Below, piece after piece: positions 51,784 through 63,560 of a DNA stretch of 64,000 nucleotides. Both the position numbers and the translations under genes were made by a program. How positions within the stretch are numbered: the stretch's first letter is position 1; every line of letters starts with the position of its first letter. Under the pieces are notes generated by a model. That model made no database searches, was not told the DNA's origin, and saw only the letters and a list, made by a program, of their open reading frames with translations. The DNA comes from Torymus aiolomorphi (Eukaryota > Arthropoda > Insecta > Hymenoptera > Torymidae): positions 102,381,128 through 102,445,127 of the forward strand of contig CM070875.1 of the NCBI GenBank assembly GCA_036365515.1, given 5' to 3'.

Positions 51784-53220
51784 CAGTTCTCTGGAAGATC
51801 GTGCGCAAAAAATTTGTTTTTTCTTTTTTAACCGTCTAAATGTCTTCCTAGGCATCCCATGAGTGCCCTGAATTTTTTTAGATTTTTTGGAGCCCTTCAA
51901 AAAAAAATTGTGACGTCATATATATGGCCAGATCTAGCATTTTTACGTTTTTTCTTTATTTTCAAGCCTACATAACTCCAAAACGATGCAGTTATTACAA
52001 AAAGTGATAAATACCTTTTTTTTTGCAAATTTTCACGTGAAAATTTGTACAGGGGTTTTCGGGGTCGCTGATTACGAATCTGAGATTATATTTGAATAGT
52101 TCAAAATGGCGGATCCAAGATGGCGCACAAAAAATTTTAATCATATGTATCTAAGCAATAATTTGCACAAAGGGATCGCTGATTTGAAATTTTGAATTTC
52201 ACTGTGAAATCACGTGAATATGAAGGAAAAGGGTACGAAGACGCGATATATTCACTTCTCGACCATACTCCTCATTGATTTCGATCCAAAAAAACACGAA
52301 TTTTTACTTAAGAAACAAACATAACCTATTTAGATCAAATTTTTATCAAAAACTAATAGCAGATTCGGAAATATCATAAAATTTTACGTCGACATTGACT
52401 GGTCTCAAATTTTTCTGAGACTGTTTTTGTTGAACTTAGGGTGACCGAAAAAACATAAAAAAGTGCGTCGTGTCAGGAATTAATGGGTTAATAAACCGCT
52501 TATTAGTAGCTTGAAAAAATAACAAAGAAAACATCTAAAAAAATTTTCAAAATTAAAGCAAGAAACCAGTGGTTGTTATGTACCTGTTTATAAGAATATA
52601 AAAGTCTGAAACAATCAAATTGTTGGTTTTTGAGTGTTCTTTTATAAGAGAAAATTATTTTTCATGCGTATACATAAGAAGTAATATTGGTCTAATTATA
52701 AGTTAATTTAATTTATTTATTAACTCAGAAGAGTACAATAATAGCTCATTTTGGAGTTTTTTGGTGATAAAATGGATTTTTACATGGAAATCATTTCTTG
52801 CAACATTCTGAGACCATATGAGCTATATTTCAGGATATATAACACTATTTTAAGGACTATTTGCTTGACATTAGCTGTAATCGAACCCTTTGAAAAGCGC
52901 ATTTTAAGGCTTAAAATGGCCAAAATGCCCTTCAAACTTTTTCCAATGACTTTGAAATAACGTTTTTCTCAAAATTGAGAAAATTTACAAGCAAAAATGT
53001 ATTTATCACTTTTTGTAACAATTGCATCGTTTTGGAGTTATTTTTGTTCCAAAATAAGCAAAAAAGCTAAAAATACTAGATATATGATGTCACATCTTTT
53101 TTTGGAAGACTCAAAAAAATCTAAAAAAAATTAAGGGGCACGCATGGGATACCTAAGAAGACATTGAGATGGTTAACAAAGAAAAAATTTTATTTTGCGC
53201 TCGATCTCCCAGAGAGTTTG
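51784..53220. mobile_element. 1.44-kb inverted-repeat element
   Basis: Arms of ~280 bp: left from CAGTTCTCTGGAAGATCG, right ending in its diverged inverse (CGATCTCCCAGAGAGTTTG). Both contain a stretch on AAAACGATGCAGTTATTACAAAAAGTGATAAA. The centre is AT-rich; a 69-codon frame at 52751-52960 is not recognised. No transposase. The left end abuts the Helitron terminus within a few bases. Confidence 0.7.
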
Positions 53221-53515
53221 TAATAGTTGATAGTCCGTCCATGTCAGGTCATCTGTGGTAGAGACGAATTTTGCGATTGCTGCCGATTGATTAACAATAT
53301 AACGTTTTCTTCCTTTTATTTATGTGATTACGTTATTATTATGATCGATAACATCATTAGATATTTATCTGAATGGAATTTATTATAAATAAAATGGAAT
53401 GATTAGAAAATACAATTAACATAAAAAAGTAGATACTAACAAAAAATCCAAAATTTGTTAGTTTTCAAGTATTTAATTTTCTAATATATTTTCTTATTCG
53501 TAAATAAAACAATAT
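53221..53515. other. AT-rich spacer
   Basis: No features seen. Confidence 0.6.
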
Positions 53516-53737
53516 TGTTACGCTCACACACACATACAATAATTAATAACAACTATTAATAAAAAGAACAATATTTTAATTTATTCGGTCATAAACACAT
53601 ACGATAAAACGTATTGCCAATAACAAGCTCTCGAATCAACTAACTGAAAAACTAAATTAAATCAAGAACAACAAATTAATCGCTTCGTAATGCTTTCGTT
53701 CTTTTCATGTTCGATGACAATAGACCAATACATAACA
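53516..53737 (-). repeat. 3' LTR of the gypsy-type element
   Basis: 222 bp, preceded (minus strand) by the purine tract at 53738-53757. Confidence 0.88.
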
Positions 53738-54249
53738 TTATTCCCCCTCTTTTCAGATTGTCGTTCCGACAATCTTAAGATAAAACCGAAAGAGAAGGTG
53801 TCTTCTTCAAGCGGGCTGATCCTTGGCTCACCCGACCAAAAGGATCCGTCTCTTGGAAAATAGTCCGCGTCATCCAAAACCGAATCAAAATGGCACCATC
53901 TTCAAGCGGGCTGATCCTTGGCTCACCCGGCCAGAGGGCTCGTCTCTTGAATTGGTCCATCTTGAAATCATCTTGAAATAATCTTCAAATCATCTTAAAA
54001 TAATCTTGAAATCTTTTTGGAATTCTCTATTTTTTAAGCGGGTTGATCCTTGACTCATCCGGTCAGAGGACCCGTCTCTTAAAATGTAAAATCGTCATTT
54101 TTGGGTATCATCATGTCATCATCGGTGGGTAAAGTCTTGTCGGTAATTCTTGGACACAAGTGGGGTGTCGGTACGCCGTGGTACCTCACCTCTGTCCCTG
54201 CTCTGGCATTTGCCCTGTGTCTCACGGGAAAAACCACGGCTCAGAATAA

Positions 54250-54462
54250 CCCTGAGTAGAGCAGAAGAAATTACATATCGTGATAGGTTGTCAAATGTTT
54301 TTTCGTGCTGATTGGTGAATTTTATTGATGTTGGTTTTTAGTCTCTGGACGTAGCTGGCATAGTTAAGACAATCTTCTTCTTCTGGAGGATATCCGCGTA
54401 TCAAATCCAGAGGAAGCCTCAAGTCTGTACCAGTGTACATCTCCGCTTGTGTGGCCCCAAAA
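54250..54462 (-). pseudogene. Integrase C-terminal fragment of the gypsy-type element
   Basis: Directly after the 5' LTR the minus strand reads AEMYTGTDLRLPLDLIRG and then an acidic, Tyr-containing linker. This is the conserved end of the integrase core in Ty3/gypsy elements, where it precedes the C-terminal domain. gag, protease, RT and most of integrase are missing, as is any primer-binding site, so the deletion runs from the LTR edge into integrase. Later stops break the remaining frame. Tandem GGATCAGCCCGCTTGAAG-like units follow at 53800-54090. Confidence 0.65.
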
Positions 54463-54684
54463 TGTTACATTCACACACATACAATAATTAATAACAACTA
54501 TTAATAAAAAGAATAACATTTTAATTTATTCAAGGTCATAAACACATACGATAAAACGTATTTTCAATAGCAAGCTCTCGAATCAATTAACTGAAAAACT
54601 AAATTGAATCGAGAACAACAAACTAATCGCTTAGCGACGCCTTCGTTCTTTTCATGTTCGATGACAACAGACCAATACATAACA
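54463..54684 (-). repeat. 5' LTR of the gypsy-type element
   Basis: 222 bp, about 90% identical to the other LTR by eye (several substitutions and one small indel), so the insertion is not very recent. Confidence 0.88.
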
Positions 54685-54690
54685 ATATAT

Positions 54691-55096
54691 ATGAGGCGTT
54701 TCATGTCAACTGCCCCAGCGCGACGCGCTGGCGCCAATTCGTGCTATATCAAGCTCATGTTTCCGATACTAAAACATACTTAAAAATTTTTATAATAAGC
54801 ATTTCCGACGTATTTTTTCCTCATCTTTCCAATGGTGTAGGCAGTTTTCTGGAAATATTCCATTTTCACCTTCAAAAAGTACAAAAGGTGTTATATCTCA
54901 AAAAGTGTATTTTTAATATTTTTTTTGACCCTCTAGATCGAAAGCTGAGCATTTTTTACGTAGGAAAGGATATTTTCCAAAGAGTGCCCGAGATGTTTTC
55001 CGCGAGAAATAGAATGCGAAAGAGAAGGCGCACCGCACTTTCCTGCGTGCGGTACTACGCGGTACAGCGCGCGGAATGCGCCTGCTTCGTTGCCTA
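54691..55096 (+). mobile_element. GAGGCGTTTCA-family MITE, diverged half
   Basis: Begins GAGGCGTTTCATGTCAACTG and continues through TATTTTTTCCTCATCTTTCC and TTATATCTCAAAAAGTGTAT, in the order of the left half of 6043-6566. The right half is missing or replaced. The 155-codon frame over it is not conserved with the other copy. Confidence 0.65.
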
Positions 55097-55360
55097 TATA
55101 ATAACCTTTTATAATCTTTAATTCTTTACCTGTTCTTTTGGATTCTTAATAATGCATGGAGTAATAAAAAAATAAAATTTCAAAATTAACAGCAATATAG
55201 TAATTATTGTACTAATGTTTTTTTTAGTGTAGATAATTTTTTTGTATTGTTTTCGCAGTTTTTTTCGGGAATATTTTATGCTTGGTAATTTAAATGAGCT
55301 GTATAATTTATATAAAAAAAAAATTAATACGTTAATATTAGTTTTACTAAATTTACAGAA

Positions 55361-56203
55361 TTGGGGCCACCACATTGTGTTTTAGCTTTGAGTAGCGGTA
55401 CACATAATGTATGCGTGTGTGTGCATCACGAAAATGTGAAGCTCATGCTAAGTGCTATGGACATAGAAAATTTAACTAAAGACACTCATTTGCCTCTTAA
55501 AAACTACCACGATTGCATCGAAGCAATTGTGTGTAATTATGCACACGATATATGCTATTTGGGAGACTATTTGGATTGCGCCAATATATCTATATTACGA
55601 AAACATTTATTTGAATGTTTTGATGAAAATAACATTTTTCAAATCGAGTATCAATAATCGTTTCAAACAAATCGGTATATAATAGCTTTCAAAACTGTAA
55701 ATGTGCACGAATTAATGGACATACTGTGGGAAAAATTAATGAAATAAAACACTTACAATTTTTTCGCTAAGAAACAATCACTTTTTATAAATAACGTAAA
55801 AAGCATTCTTGAAGGAGAATTTCTCGTATATTGCGATTTTGCAGAAAATTATGCTTTCGTTATACAAAATTCTACACAGTCCTTCCACTGGAATAACAAC
55901 AAGGCAACAGTTTTTACAGTTGTAGTGTACTATAAACAAAATGATGAACTCAAACATGTAAGCATTGCTGTGATTTCCAACAATTTAAATCATGATACAA
56001 TAGCCGTTTACGAAATCAAAAAATTGTAATATCTTACTTTAAAACTAATTTTGCATTAAAGAAAGGTTTATTATTTGACTGATGGAGCAGGTCAGCATTA
56101 TAAGCAAAATCCAATTTTCAAAATCTTATTTTTCACCAGAAAGATTTTGGAGTTACAGCTGAGTGGCAGTTTTATGCCAAAGCACATGGCAAAGGTGCGT
56201 GAG
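55361..56203 (+). pseudogene. DDE-type transposase, 5' part
   Basis: A splice-like TTTACAG at 55354-55360 precedes the first frame (VLALSSGTHNVCVCVHHENV, open to 55655). After frameshifts come EGEFLVYCDFAENYAFVIQN, HWNNNKATVFTVVVYY, ISNNLNHDTIAVYE, then YLTDGAGQHYK and WQFYAKAHGKG. The order CDFAENY, DGAGQHYK, HGKG is found in an arthropod transposase-like family whose formal superfamily I cannot name with certainty. N terminus missing. Confidence 0.65.
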
Positions 56204-56333
56204 TAATGTCACATCCCTTGCGCTGACCTTCTACGTGCGGCTGCTAGTCGTGCCAGTCTACAGTTTCAAGTTACCAAGAGATAAGGGGAAGAAAGGAGAT
56301 GGTAGCAGTCATATTATAATTTAATCACGCTCA

Positions 56334-57235
56334 CAAGGAAAGGATACTTGCTGTCCGCCTCCGATTTTCATGAAACTTCGCATATGAGTAGAGTGTCAAA
56401 AAATATTCGACACGTATTTTTATTTATCTGCGGAAAAACATATCTAAGGGGTGAAATCCACCCTTAAAGTTCAACCCCAAAAACCGTTTTTTTAATATCT
56501 CAAGATGGAATCGGAATTTTTTAATGAAAGCAACACCTATTTGTTTCTTATGAAAAGTCGAGTTTTTCGGCACAGTTTTAAAGCTAGGGGTTGCATCCCC
56601 TGTTTTTTATAAGGGTAACTATGATATTTTCCCTTGTATTTTTGATATAAAAATGTTTTAATGAGATAAATTTGATTGAAAATTGCCATGTTATAAAGAA
56701 AATTGAAAATTATAGTTGACCTGTTTCGAGATTTAAGAATAAAAACACGTTGACGAGGTGAATTACGCCTAATTTAATTAATTACCTTTTTGTTAGTGTC
56801 TGCCTCCGATTTTCATGAAACTTTGCAACTGGTTAGAGTATCGAAAAATATTTGACAGGTATTTTTTTTTTTATCTGTGGAGAAAGACATCTGGGGGTGA
56901 AAACCACCCTTAAATTGCACCCTCAAAAACAGTTTTTTTTAATATCTCGAGATGGAATCGGAATTTTTTAATGGAACCAACACCTATTTGTTTCTTATGA
57001 AAAGACGATTATTTGGACACAGTTTTAATGATAAGGGGTTGCACCCCCTATTTTTATGGGGGTAAATATAATTTTTTTCACACTGTTTTTGAAATAACAA
57101 AGTTTTGACGAGCCATATTTGGTAAAAAAATACCATGTTGTAAAGAAAATTAGAAATTATAGTTGACCTGTTACGAGGTTTAAAAAAACACATGGAAGGG
57201 GTGAGCTACCCCGATCCAGTTACTTAGTTTTTAAT
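56334..57235 (+). repeat. DDE-3 left inverted arm
   Basis: Two tandem ~430-bp subunits. Each has GGGTGAAA-CCACCCTTAAA-TTC-ACCC-CAAAAAC-GTTTTTT, the block shared with DDE-1 and DDE-2, and a small palindrome GGGGTTGCA-CCCC. Confidence 0.85.
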
Positions 57236-57486
57236 GATTAAAAAAAATTAATCACAACATTCCTTTGGATTTTTAATTTTGTAATGCTTATTTTGACTCA
57301 TATTTACTATTAAAAGTTAAAAAGATAAAAAATATTTTAATTTTAGTGGGGGTGACTATCCCTATTAACATTATTATTACTATATTATGACCGAAAACTT
57401 TTTTTCATTTTTATTAATATGTACAATGTCATGATTTGTCAATGTAACGTATATAAATATTACAGAAATTGGTGAATTTGCAAATT

Positions 57487-59078
57487 TTATTCAATACACA
57501 TTTGACAATAATGATAATCTGTGAAAAAATGTTTAAGACATAATAGTGTTTTACACCATGCACATCGTATGACTGCAATTTCTCCACATATGTCGCAAAT
57601 TGGTTCCTCTTGAGTATGGAAACAGAAATCTACTGGATTTTGATGTCTTGGAGGTTTTTTCATTAGGTATCCACTTTTATACCAGGTATATTTAAAAACA
57701 TTTTGCATTCTTGGTGAAGAAAATTGATTATGGGTTAGAGATTGTAGTTTGATTATATTATTTCTCTCGTGTAATTTAGCATCATAATTCATAAGAAGTG
57801 TTATGTCTGATAATTTTCTTATAAAGTTTTTCCATAATCGAAAACTATATACATCAAGAGGCTGTATCTGACCAGTTGTGCCTTTTGATATCGTTTTCAC
57901 TATAAGATTTGACTCTTTCGGTAAAGCTTCTTTTACAGCGTTTTCACATTGTCCACTCCGTGAATCTAATAGCAGTAATAGCAGTATAGGTGAATTCCCT
58001 CTGTGAATCAAAAATACATTTTGAATCCAAATTTGAAATAGTTCCTTGGATAATTTACCGGACGCTGATGCTTCTACGTATATAATTTCTGGTTTGAATA
58101 AAGTTTTCATTACTTTAGGTCCAAATTGCCCATGAGCCTCTTTCAAAACTATAAATAACGGGGACATAAGCTGTCCCTCTGCTGATATTGTTGGTTGAAT
58201 ACTACAACTATGTGTTGTAGATGATACGGACTGAACGATGTTTTCTACATTTTTAATCCCCTTATAAAAAAGAGTGCGACCACTATGTATCTCTAAATTG
58301 AACCCACATTGATCAGAATAGTAAACGTTTTGAGCACCATGTACTTTAATGAGATTTTTGACATCGTTAACAAAATTTTCTTTGTGTTGTTCTACTTCTA
58401 TTGCCTTCTGTGTAGATGACATAGTAATACATTTTGTTATTTTACGTGATACAATGTGATGTTTTTTTTTAATATTTGCATCCATCTATGTGAAGCTTTA
58501 AACCACGCAATATTTAGTTCTGATTTTTTTACGAGAGCCCATCTTTTTATATCAATATCATGCAGAGTCATTTTTGATTCTATCACTTCTTTAACTTTTT
58601 GAAGTACATAAGTTGATATTCCATATAGAACAGTTTTTCTGGTACCCCCTGCTTCAATTTGTAATTTCCACCGTCGCAATTGACGATCGGAAGAATCTTT
58701 TCTATACTTCGATTGTACACTTGTCAAGGATAATGGCCTTCTTTTTTCACTTTCCCAATACTGCACTGCCTGTTTCTTATATTCAAAGTCTACATCTTCT
58801 TCATTCGGTAAACAAGCAGGAACCTCTGCATAACCTTTATTTAATTCATCCTCTTCTTCAATATCTTGTGGAAGTGTATCACTGTAGTCATCCACAAAAA
58901 GTAAAGTATATTCTTCTTCTGTATGTAAATTGTAATTTGCACTCTTCTTTATTATATTTTCTATTACATGATATAAAGTTATCTCTTGTTCGTTAGGTTG
59001 TGATTCTTCAATTCTAACATTGTTAGGATCAAAGATTATAGATAATAAAGATATTACAACCAGTGGATTAATAGCCAT
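57487..59078 (-). pseudogene. DDE-3 transposase (DD36D, C-terminal Cys/His cluster), one frameshift
   Basis: Start MAINPLVVISLLSIIFDPNN at 59078. An acidic stretch, FEYKKQAVQYWESEKR and a CENP-B-like segment follow. The only break is an indel in the nine-A run at about 58464-58472, between RWMQ and IVSRKITKC. After it the frame is open to 57487: YSDQCGFNLEIHSGRTL (first Asp), VSSTTHSCSIQPT, LLDSRSGQC (second), IQPLDVYSFRLWKNF (third; 36 residues apart) and the tail CDICGEIAVIRCAWCKTLLC then LKHFFTDYHYCQMC. The Cys/His spacing (CxxC, CxxC, C, H, C, C) is like the piggyBac C-terminal domain. About 530 residues in total. DDE_1-type fold inferred from motifs. Confidence 0.88.
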
Positions 59079-60340
59079 TTTTTAATTTTATTTGAGGCAA
59101 TGACGTTCAAGCAACTGCCGTAGATTATTTATGCTATAATTATTATTTTACTTAAAATAACTTTATTTTATTTTCATGAACGTCAATTGAACTTACTTTT
59201 ATTTCAGATATTTCATAATTTTATCCCCTTTATTAAAATATGGCTATGTTATTTCACGTTTTATTCGTAATCTCATTGCTCGGAAGCGTTGCCATGCTGT
59301 AGCTATGTGCATGACAACGTAATGTTGTTTGTTTTTATTTTTCTTATAAGGTTATTTTCCCATTTTTGAATCTTGTATTCGAAGTATACTCCGCGCGCAC
59401 AGCGCGCGTTTGATCTAGTCTTCTGTTTGAAATAAAGTTATGTTTCACTGAAATAAAAATATTATAATTACTACAATATTATGTGACACACACAAATAAT
59501 TTAATTTATTTTATTTGTTTATTATATGGTAGAGAGAATCGTGCCAGTTTAATATAATAAATACATAAAATAATGAAATTGAGTATATGTATTTACACTC
59601 ATATCGATGTTTTTTTACAAATATTCTTCTTATTATGGTTATATTAATAAATTGAACACTATTAGAATCATGATTTTATTTTACGTTTTTATAATAATCC
59701 TATTTACATTATATCACTTCTTTTAATCAAACTTACTATTTGACTTTAGATATCATTTTAGTATTTAAACTATTTTATTTTTTTTCAAGAAAGTTCTTAT
59801 TTGTTTAAACGTTTCGCCCATATGACTAAAAATAAAATAGCAATACTTACAAGCCCTTTTTAATAATATATTTTCTGTATCCTCAATGCGCAATTTAAAT
59901 TTTTTTTTTTAAGAGTATATAATAAAATGTATAATTATATCAATTTAAACAATTGTATAAACACCAACAATATGTAATCAGTTTAGTAACTAGCGTGTAG
60001 TCAATACAAAGAAAAAAACACTACAAACTGACCACAGTCGAATAAAAATATCTTTTGTTTACTCGAGAATTATCTCGTATTCAAAGTTTATTTTTAACTT
60101 AACAATATTTTTATAAATGTCGTCGCGAAAAAAATATTCGTAGAAGTGTGATGACATGGAAAATTATAATGTAAATTTAATATAATTATAATTATATTGC
60201 ATATTTCGGTAAGAATGAAACCTTCGTTGATAAAACAGACTTAAATTTTTATGACATCAACAATACAAGTATCAATACGGAATATGAAATATTATCCTAA
60301 TATAATGTAAAAAAGATGAATTTTTAATAGAATTTTACGC
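59079..60340. other. DDE-3 region upstream of the transposase
   Basis: AT-rich with no gene seen. It should contain the promoter of the transposase. A GCGCGC-containing GC patch lies at 59388-59410. Confidence 0.5.
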
Positions 60341-60344
60341 AGAA

Positions 60345-61065
60345 AAATTCTTTGTTTATAACCCCTTATCATTAAAACTGTGTCCAAATACTCGTCTTTT
60401 CATAAGAAACAAATAGGTGTTGGTTTCATTAAAAAATTCCGATTCCATCTCGAGATATTAAAAAAAACTGTTTTTGGGGGTGAACTTTAAGGGTGGTTTT
60501 CACCCCCAGATGTCTTTCTCCACAGATAAAAAAAAGATACGCGTCAATTATTTTTCGATACTCTAACCAGTTGCAAAGTTTCATGAAAATCGGAAGCAGA
60601 CACTAACAGAAAGGTGATTAATTAAATTAGGGGTAATTCACCCCGTCAACGTGTTTTTATTTTTAAATGTCGAAACAGGTCAACTATAATTTTCAATTTT
60701 CTTTATAGCATGGCAATTTTTAATCAAATTTAGCTCATTAAAACATTTTTATATAAAAAATACAAGGGAAAATATCATATTTACCCTTATAAAAAATAGG
60801 GGATGCATCCCCCCAGCTTTAAAACTGTGCCCAAAAACTCGACTTTTCATAAGAAACAAATAGGTGTTGCTTTCATTAAAAAATTCCGATTCCATCTTGA
60901 GATATTAAAAAAAACGGTTTTTGGGGTTGAACTTTAAGGGTGGATTTCACCCCTTAGATATTTTTTTCCGCAGATAAAAGAAAATACGTGTCGAATATTT
61001 TGACACTCTACTCATATGCGAAGTTTCATGAAAATCGGAGGCGGACACCAAGTATCCTTTCCTTG
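60345..61065 (-). repeat. DDE-3 right inverted arm
   Basis: Inverse of the left arm (e.g. AACCCCTTATCATTAAAACT at 60361 against 57030). Ends GTATCCTTTCCTTG followed by the TCA duplication. Confidence 0.87.
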
Positions 61066-61247
61066 TCAGTCTCTGTTGGGTCCTCGAGCTGTAACGACGT
61101 ATTATAATAAATTGATGTGAGGACGACGCTGTAACGACGTATTATAATAATTTGTTTTATACACAAATTGTGTGTGAGTTTGTGTCGTTTTATGTCATTC
61201 TCCGTAAATCGGAATTTACCCACATTCACACTTACACATAACTCGTG

Positions 61248-61530
61248 CGATGGTATAGGCGCGAACCTAAAAAGAGGTGCAAAACGAGCGAGTCTACAAG
61301 TTTCTTCTATTAATTATATTTTAACGCCAGAAGACCTGTACAACTGGGCTAAAAATTACTGCAAAAAAACCAAAGTTTTGTATACATTAAGGAATCGTAT
61401 GAAGAAATGGTTTTGAAACTAAAACCAACACTGGACAAGGCTAACTCTATACCAGGTACATTACAATACCATGCTATTATTCCAATAGATGAAAGTACAT
61501 TGAAGCTCAAAAAACCGCTCTGACTTCTGA
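61248..61530 (+). pseudogene. DDE-type transposase, 3' part
   Basis: Resumes exactly where 56203 stops: HGKGA + CDGIGANLKRGAKRAS, then INYILTPEDLYNWAKNYCKK and a Lys-rich end with several stops. CDGIG...KR after HGKG is the expected continuation in this family. Confidence 0.65.
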
Positions 61531-61753
61531 GTATAAAATCTTCCCGAAAAAAATTGCGAAAAAAAAAAAAAAAAAATATTATATATACTGAAAAAAAGTT
61601 AGTACAAGACTTACTATATTACTGTTAATTGTGAAATTTTATTTTTTATAAAATAATTCATAAAATATGTATTATATTTAAATTATTACTCCATGCATTA
61701 TTAATAATCAAGAAGAATAGGTAAAGAATTAAAGATTATAAAAGGTTATTATA

Positions 61754-62029
61754 CAACCTGTTCTCGAAATGTATATCTTGCTTAACACGAACGTGTAGAG
61801 CGCGAATTCTAAGACAAAATTGCGGTTTTTGCAAGTTTTGCTTATTAACGCCGTTACAGGCGATCAAAAGTTAAATAAACCAGCCAATCAGATCCGACGA
61901 TGGCACGCGCGGCGGAGAAGTGGGTGGAGCTTCAGCGCTACGGCGGCTGGAGTGGGAGCGGCACATCATCGGTATTTCAGCCGCTGGAGGGGGGCCCGCC
62001 GGCGTCTATCCATCTAGCAATCACTCGGT
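61754..62029. other. Short GC-rich spacer
   Basis: Small frames, none recognised. Ends where the CT-rich array starts. Confidence 0.5.
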
Positions 62030-62610
62030 CCCTCTCGCTCTTTCTGTCTCTCGCTATCACTCGGTGCCTCTCGCACTCTCTCGCTATCAATCGATTCCTC
62101 TCGCTCTCTCTCGCTATCACTCGATCCCACTCGCTGTCTCTCACCATCACACGGTCCCTCTCGCTCCCTCTCGCTATCACTCGGTCCATCTCGCTCTTTC
62201 TCGCTGTCTCTCGCCATGACACGGTTACTCTCGCTCTTTCTCGCTGTCTCTTTCATCACACGGTCCCTCTCGCCATCACACAGTTCCTCTCGTTGTCTCT
62301 CACTATCACTCGGTTACTCTCGCTCTTTCTTACTCCCTCTCGCCACAATTCGGTTCCTCTCGCTCTTTCTCGCTGTCTCTTTCATCACACGGTCCCTCTC
62401 GCCATCACACAGTTCCTCTCGCTGTCTCTCACTATCACTCAGTCACTCCCGCTCTTTCTCGCTCTCTCTCTCTCTCTCTCGCCACAACTCGGTCCCTCTC
62501 TACCTCACTGTCTCTCGCGTCTCTCTCGCTATCCCTCGGTCCCTCCCGCACCCTCTCGCCATCATTTGGTCCCTTTCGCTCTCTCAATATAATTCAGTTC
62601 CTTTCGCTCA

Positions 62611-62646
<36 letters not shown>

Positions 62647-62748
62647 ATCACCCGGTCCCTCTCGCCATCAGTCGATCTCTCTCACTCTTTCTCTCTATCA
62701 CTCGGTCCCTCCTGCTATTTTTCGCTGTCTCTTGCCATCACACGGTCC

Positions 62749-62816
<68 letters not shown>

Positions 62817-63012
62817 CTCTCTCCTCTCTCTCTCTCCCCCTCTCACGCACTCTGGGTATAACTCGTTCTCTGTCGTTCTCTTCCGCATTTCCTCGCACTC
62901 TCTCGCGCACTCCTTCGCTCTTTCTGGCTCTTTTACGTTCATTCTTGCTTTTTGTGGCTTTTCTTCGCTCTTCCTTGTTATCTCCAGTTGTTTCGCGCTA
63001 CCTCTTCCTGGG
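62030..63012. repeat. CT-rich minisatellite, left part
   Basis: Degenerate units of about 28-32 bp on TCTCGCTATCACTCGGTCCC, partly as 150-bp higher-order copies (e.g. 62220-62300 against 62365-62440). Pure (CT)n at 62620-62642 and 62755-62830. Ser/Leu-rich and Arg/Glu-rich frames are artefacts. The unit differs from the GA array at 35.9-51.3 kb. Confidence 0.9.
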
Positions 63013-63259
63013 ACTAGACCATGAGGCTGTCTCGGGTCTACGCAGAATTTGGCGACACACAACTGTTTCCGCAAGGGCTGATGTTTTCAGATGAATGTTA
63101 CCTTGGAACGTAGGAACGTAGGAACCAGAGTCAAAGTGGCCTCTCGTGGACTGTAGTTCCTACGTTCCAAAGTAACATCCATCTGAAAACATCAGCCCTT
63201 GCCGATACAGTTGTGTGTCGCAAAACTCTGTGTCGGCTCGTGGCAGCATCATGGTCTAG
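63013..63259. mobile_element. Snapback element in the CT array
   Basis: CTAGACCATGAGGCTG at the left is matched by ...CATCATGGTCTAG at the right; arms of ~110 bp run through GACACACAACTG, GGGCTGATGTTTTCAGATG and TTGGAACGTAGGAAC around a ~38-nt loop (63125-63160). CT-rich sequence flanks both sides in the same orientation, so this is an insertion, not the centre of a larger palindrome. Confidence 0.75.
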
Positions 63260-63299
63260 CCCCTGTATTACGATTTTCCTCGTTGTTCCGCTCCTTCGT

Positions 63300-63358
<59 letters not shown>

Positions 63359-63560
63359 ATTTCTCGCTCTGTATTGTTTGTTCGGCCTATCTCGCTATTT
63401 TTCGCTGTGTCCCGCTGTTTCTTGCTTTCCCTCGCTCTTTTTTTTACTATTTGTTGCTCTCTCACGCTCTTTTTTACGCGTCATCGCTTTCTCGCCCTCA
63501 CTTGCTATCTCTCAGTGTCTTGCGCACTTTGTCCCTATTTCTGCCTCTTTCTCTAGCTGC
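63260..63560. repeat. CT-rich minisatellite, right part
   Basis: Continuation of the array with (CT)n at 63301-63354 and then degenerate TCGCT-type units. Confidence 0.88.

Larger units (their letters stand above)
53516..54684 (-). mobile_element. Ty3/gypsy-type element, internally deleted (1.17 kb)
   Basis: Two 222-bp direct repeats (53516-53737; 54463-54684) have TG...CA ends on either strand (plus: TGTTAC...CATAACA), with ATAT on both flanks as a 4-bp duplication. On the minus strand the 3' LTR is preceded by the polypurine tract AAAAGAGGGGGAATAA. The interior (~725 bp) retains only an integrase end. It needs proteins from another copy to move. Confidence 0.88.
56334..61065 (-). mobile_element. 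DDE-3, long-TIR transposon with TCA target duplication
   Basis: Begins CAAGGAAAGGATACTTG and ends with its inverse at 61065; TCA flanks both sides (56331-56333; 61066-61068). Arms of about 710 to 900 bp each hold two subunits around CCTCCGATTTTCATGAAACTT and GATATCTCGAGATGGAATCGG. The transposase is on the minus strand (59078-57487). It is the best preserved of the three family members. Confidence 0.92.
56204..61244. mobile_element. Unknown insertion carrying DDE-3
   Basis: GTG occurs on both sides (56201-56203; 61245-61247) and joining the flanks restores AAAGGTGCGTGCGATGGT, i.e. the HGKGACDG protein motif. Without DDE-3 the element is only ~310 bp. Its ends AGTAATGTCACAT and CACATAACTC are weakly inverted. 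A GCTGTAACGACGTATTATAA unit is tandemly duplicated at 61089-61155. Confidence 0.65.
55097..61753 (+). mobile_element. DDE-type transposon (SHGKG-type) split by nested insertions
   Basis: Inverted ends of ~75 bp: TATAATAACCTTTTATAATC at 55097 and its inverse ending at 61753, with TAATGCATGGAGTAATAA further in. A decayed transposase (55361-56200 and 61248-61530) lies inside, interrupted by the insertion 56204-61244. Target duplication not determined. Confidence 0.7.

Noticed and set aside
51784..53220. Fourth member of the DDE-1/2/3 family
   Set aside because: Ends are CAGTTCTCTGG, not CAAGGAA, and there is no transposase.
54654..55121. 155-codon ORF as a gene
   Set aside because: It overlies a diverged MITE half and is not conserved in the other copies.
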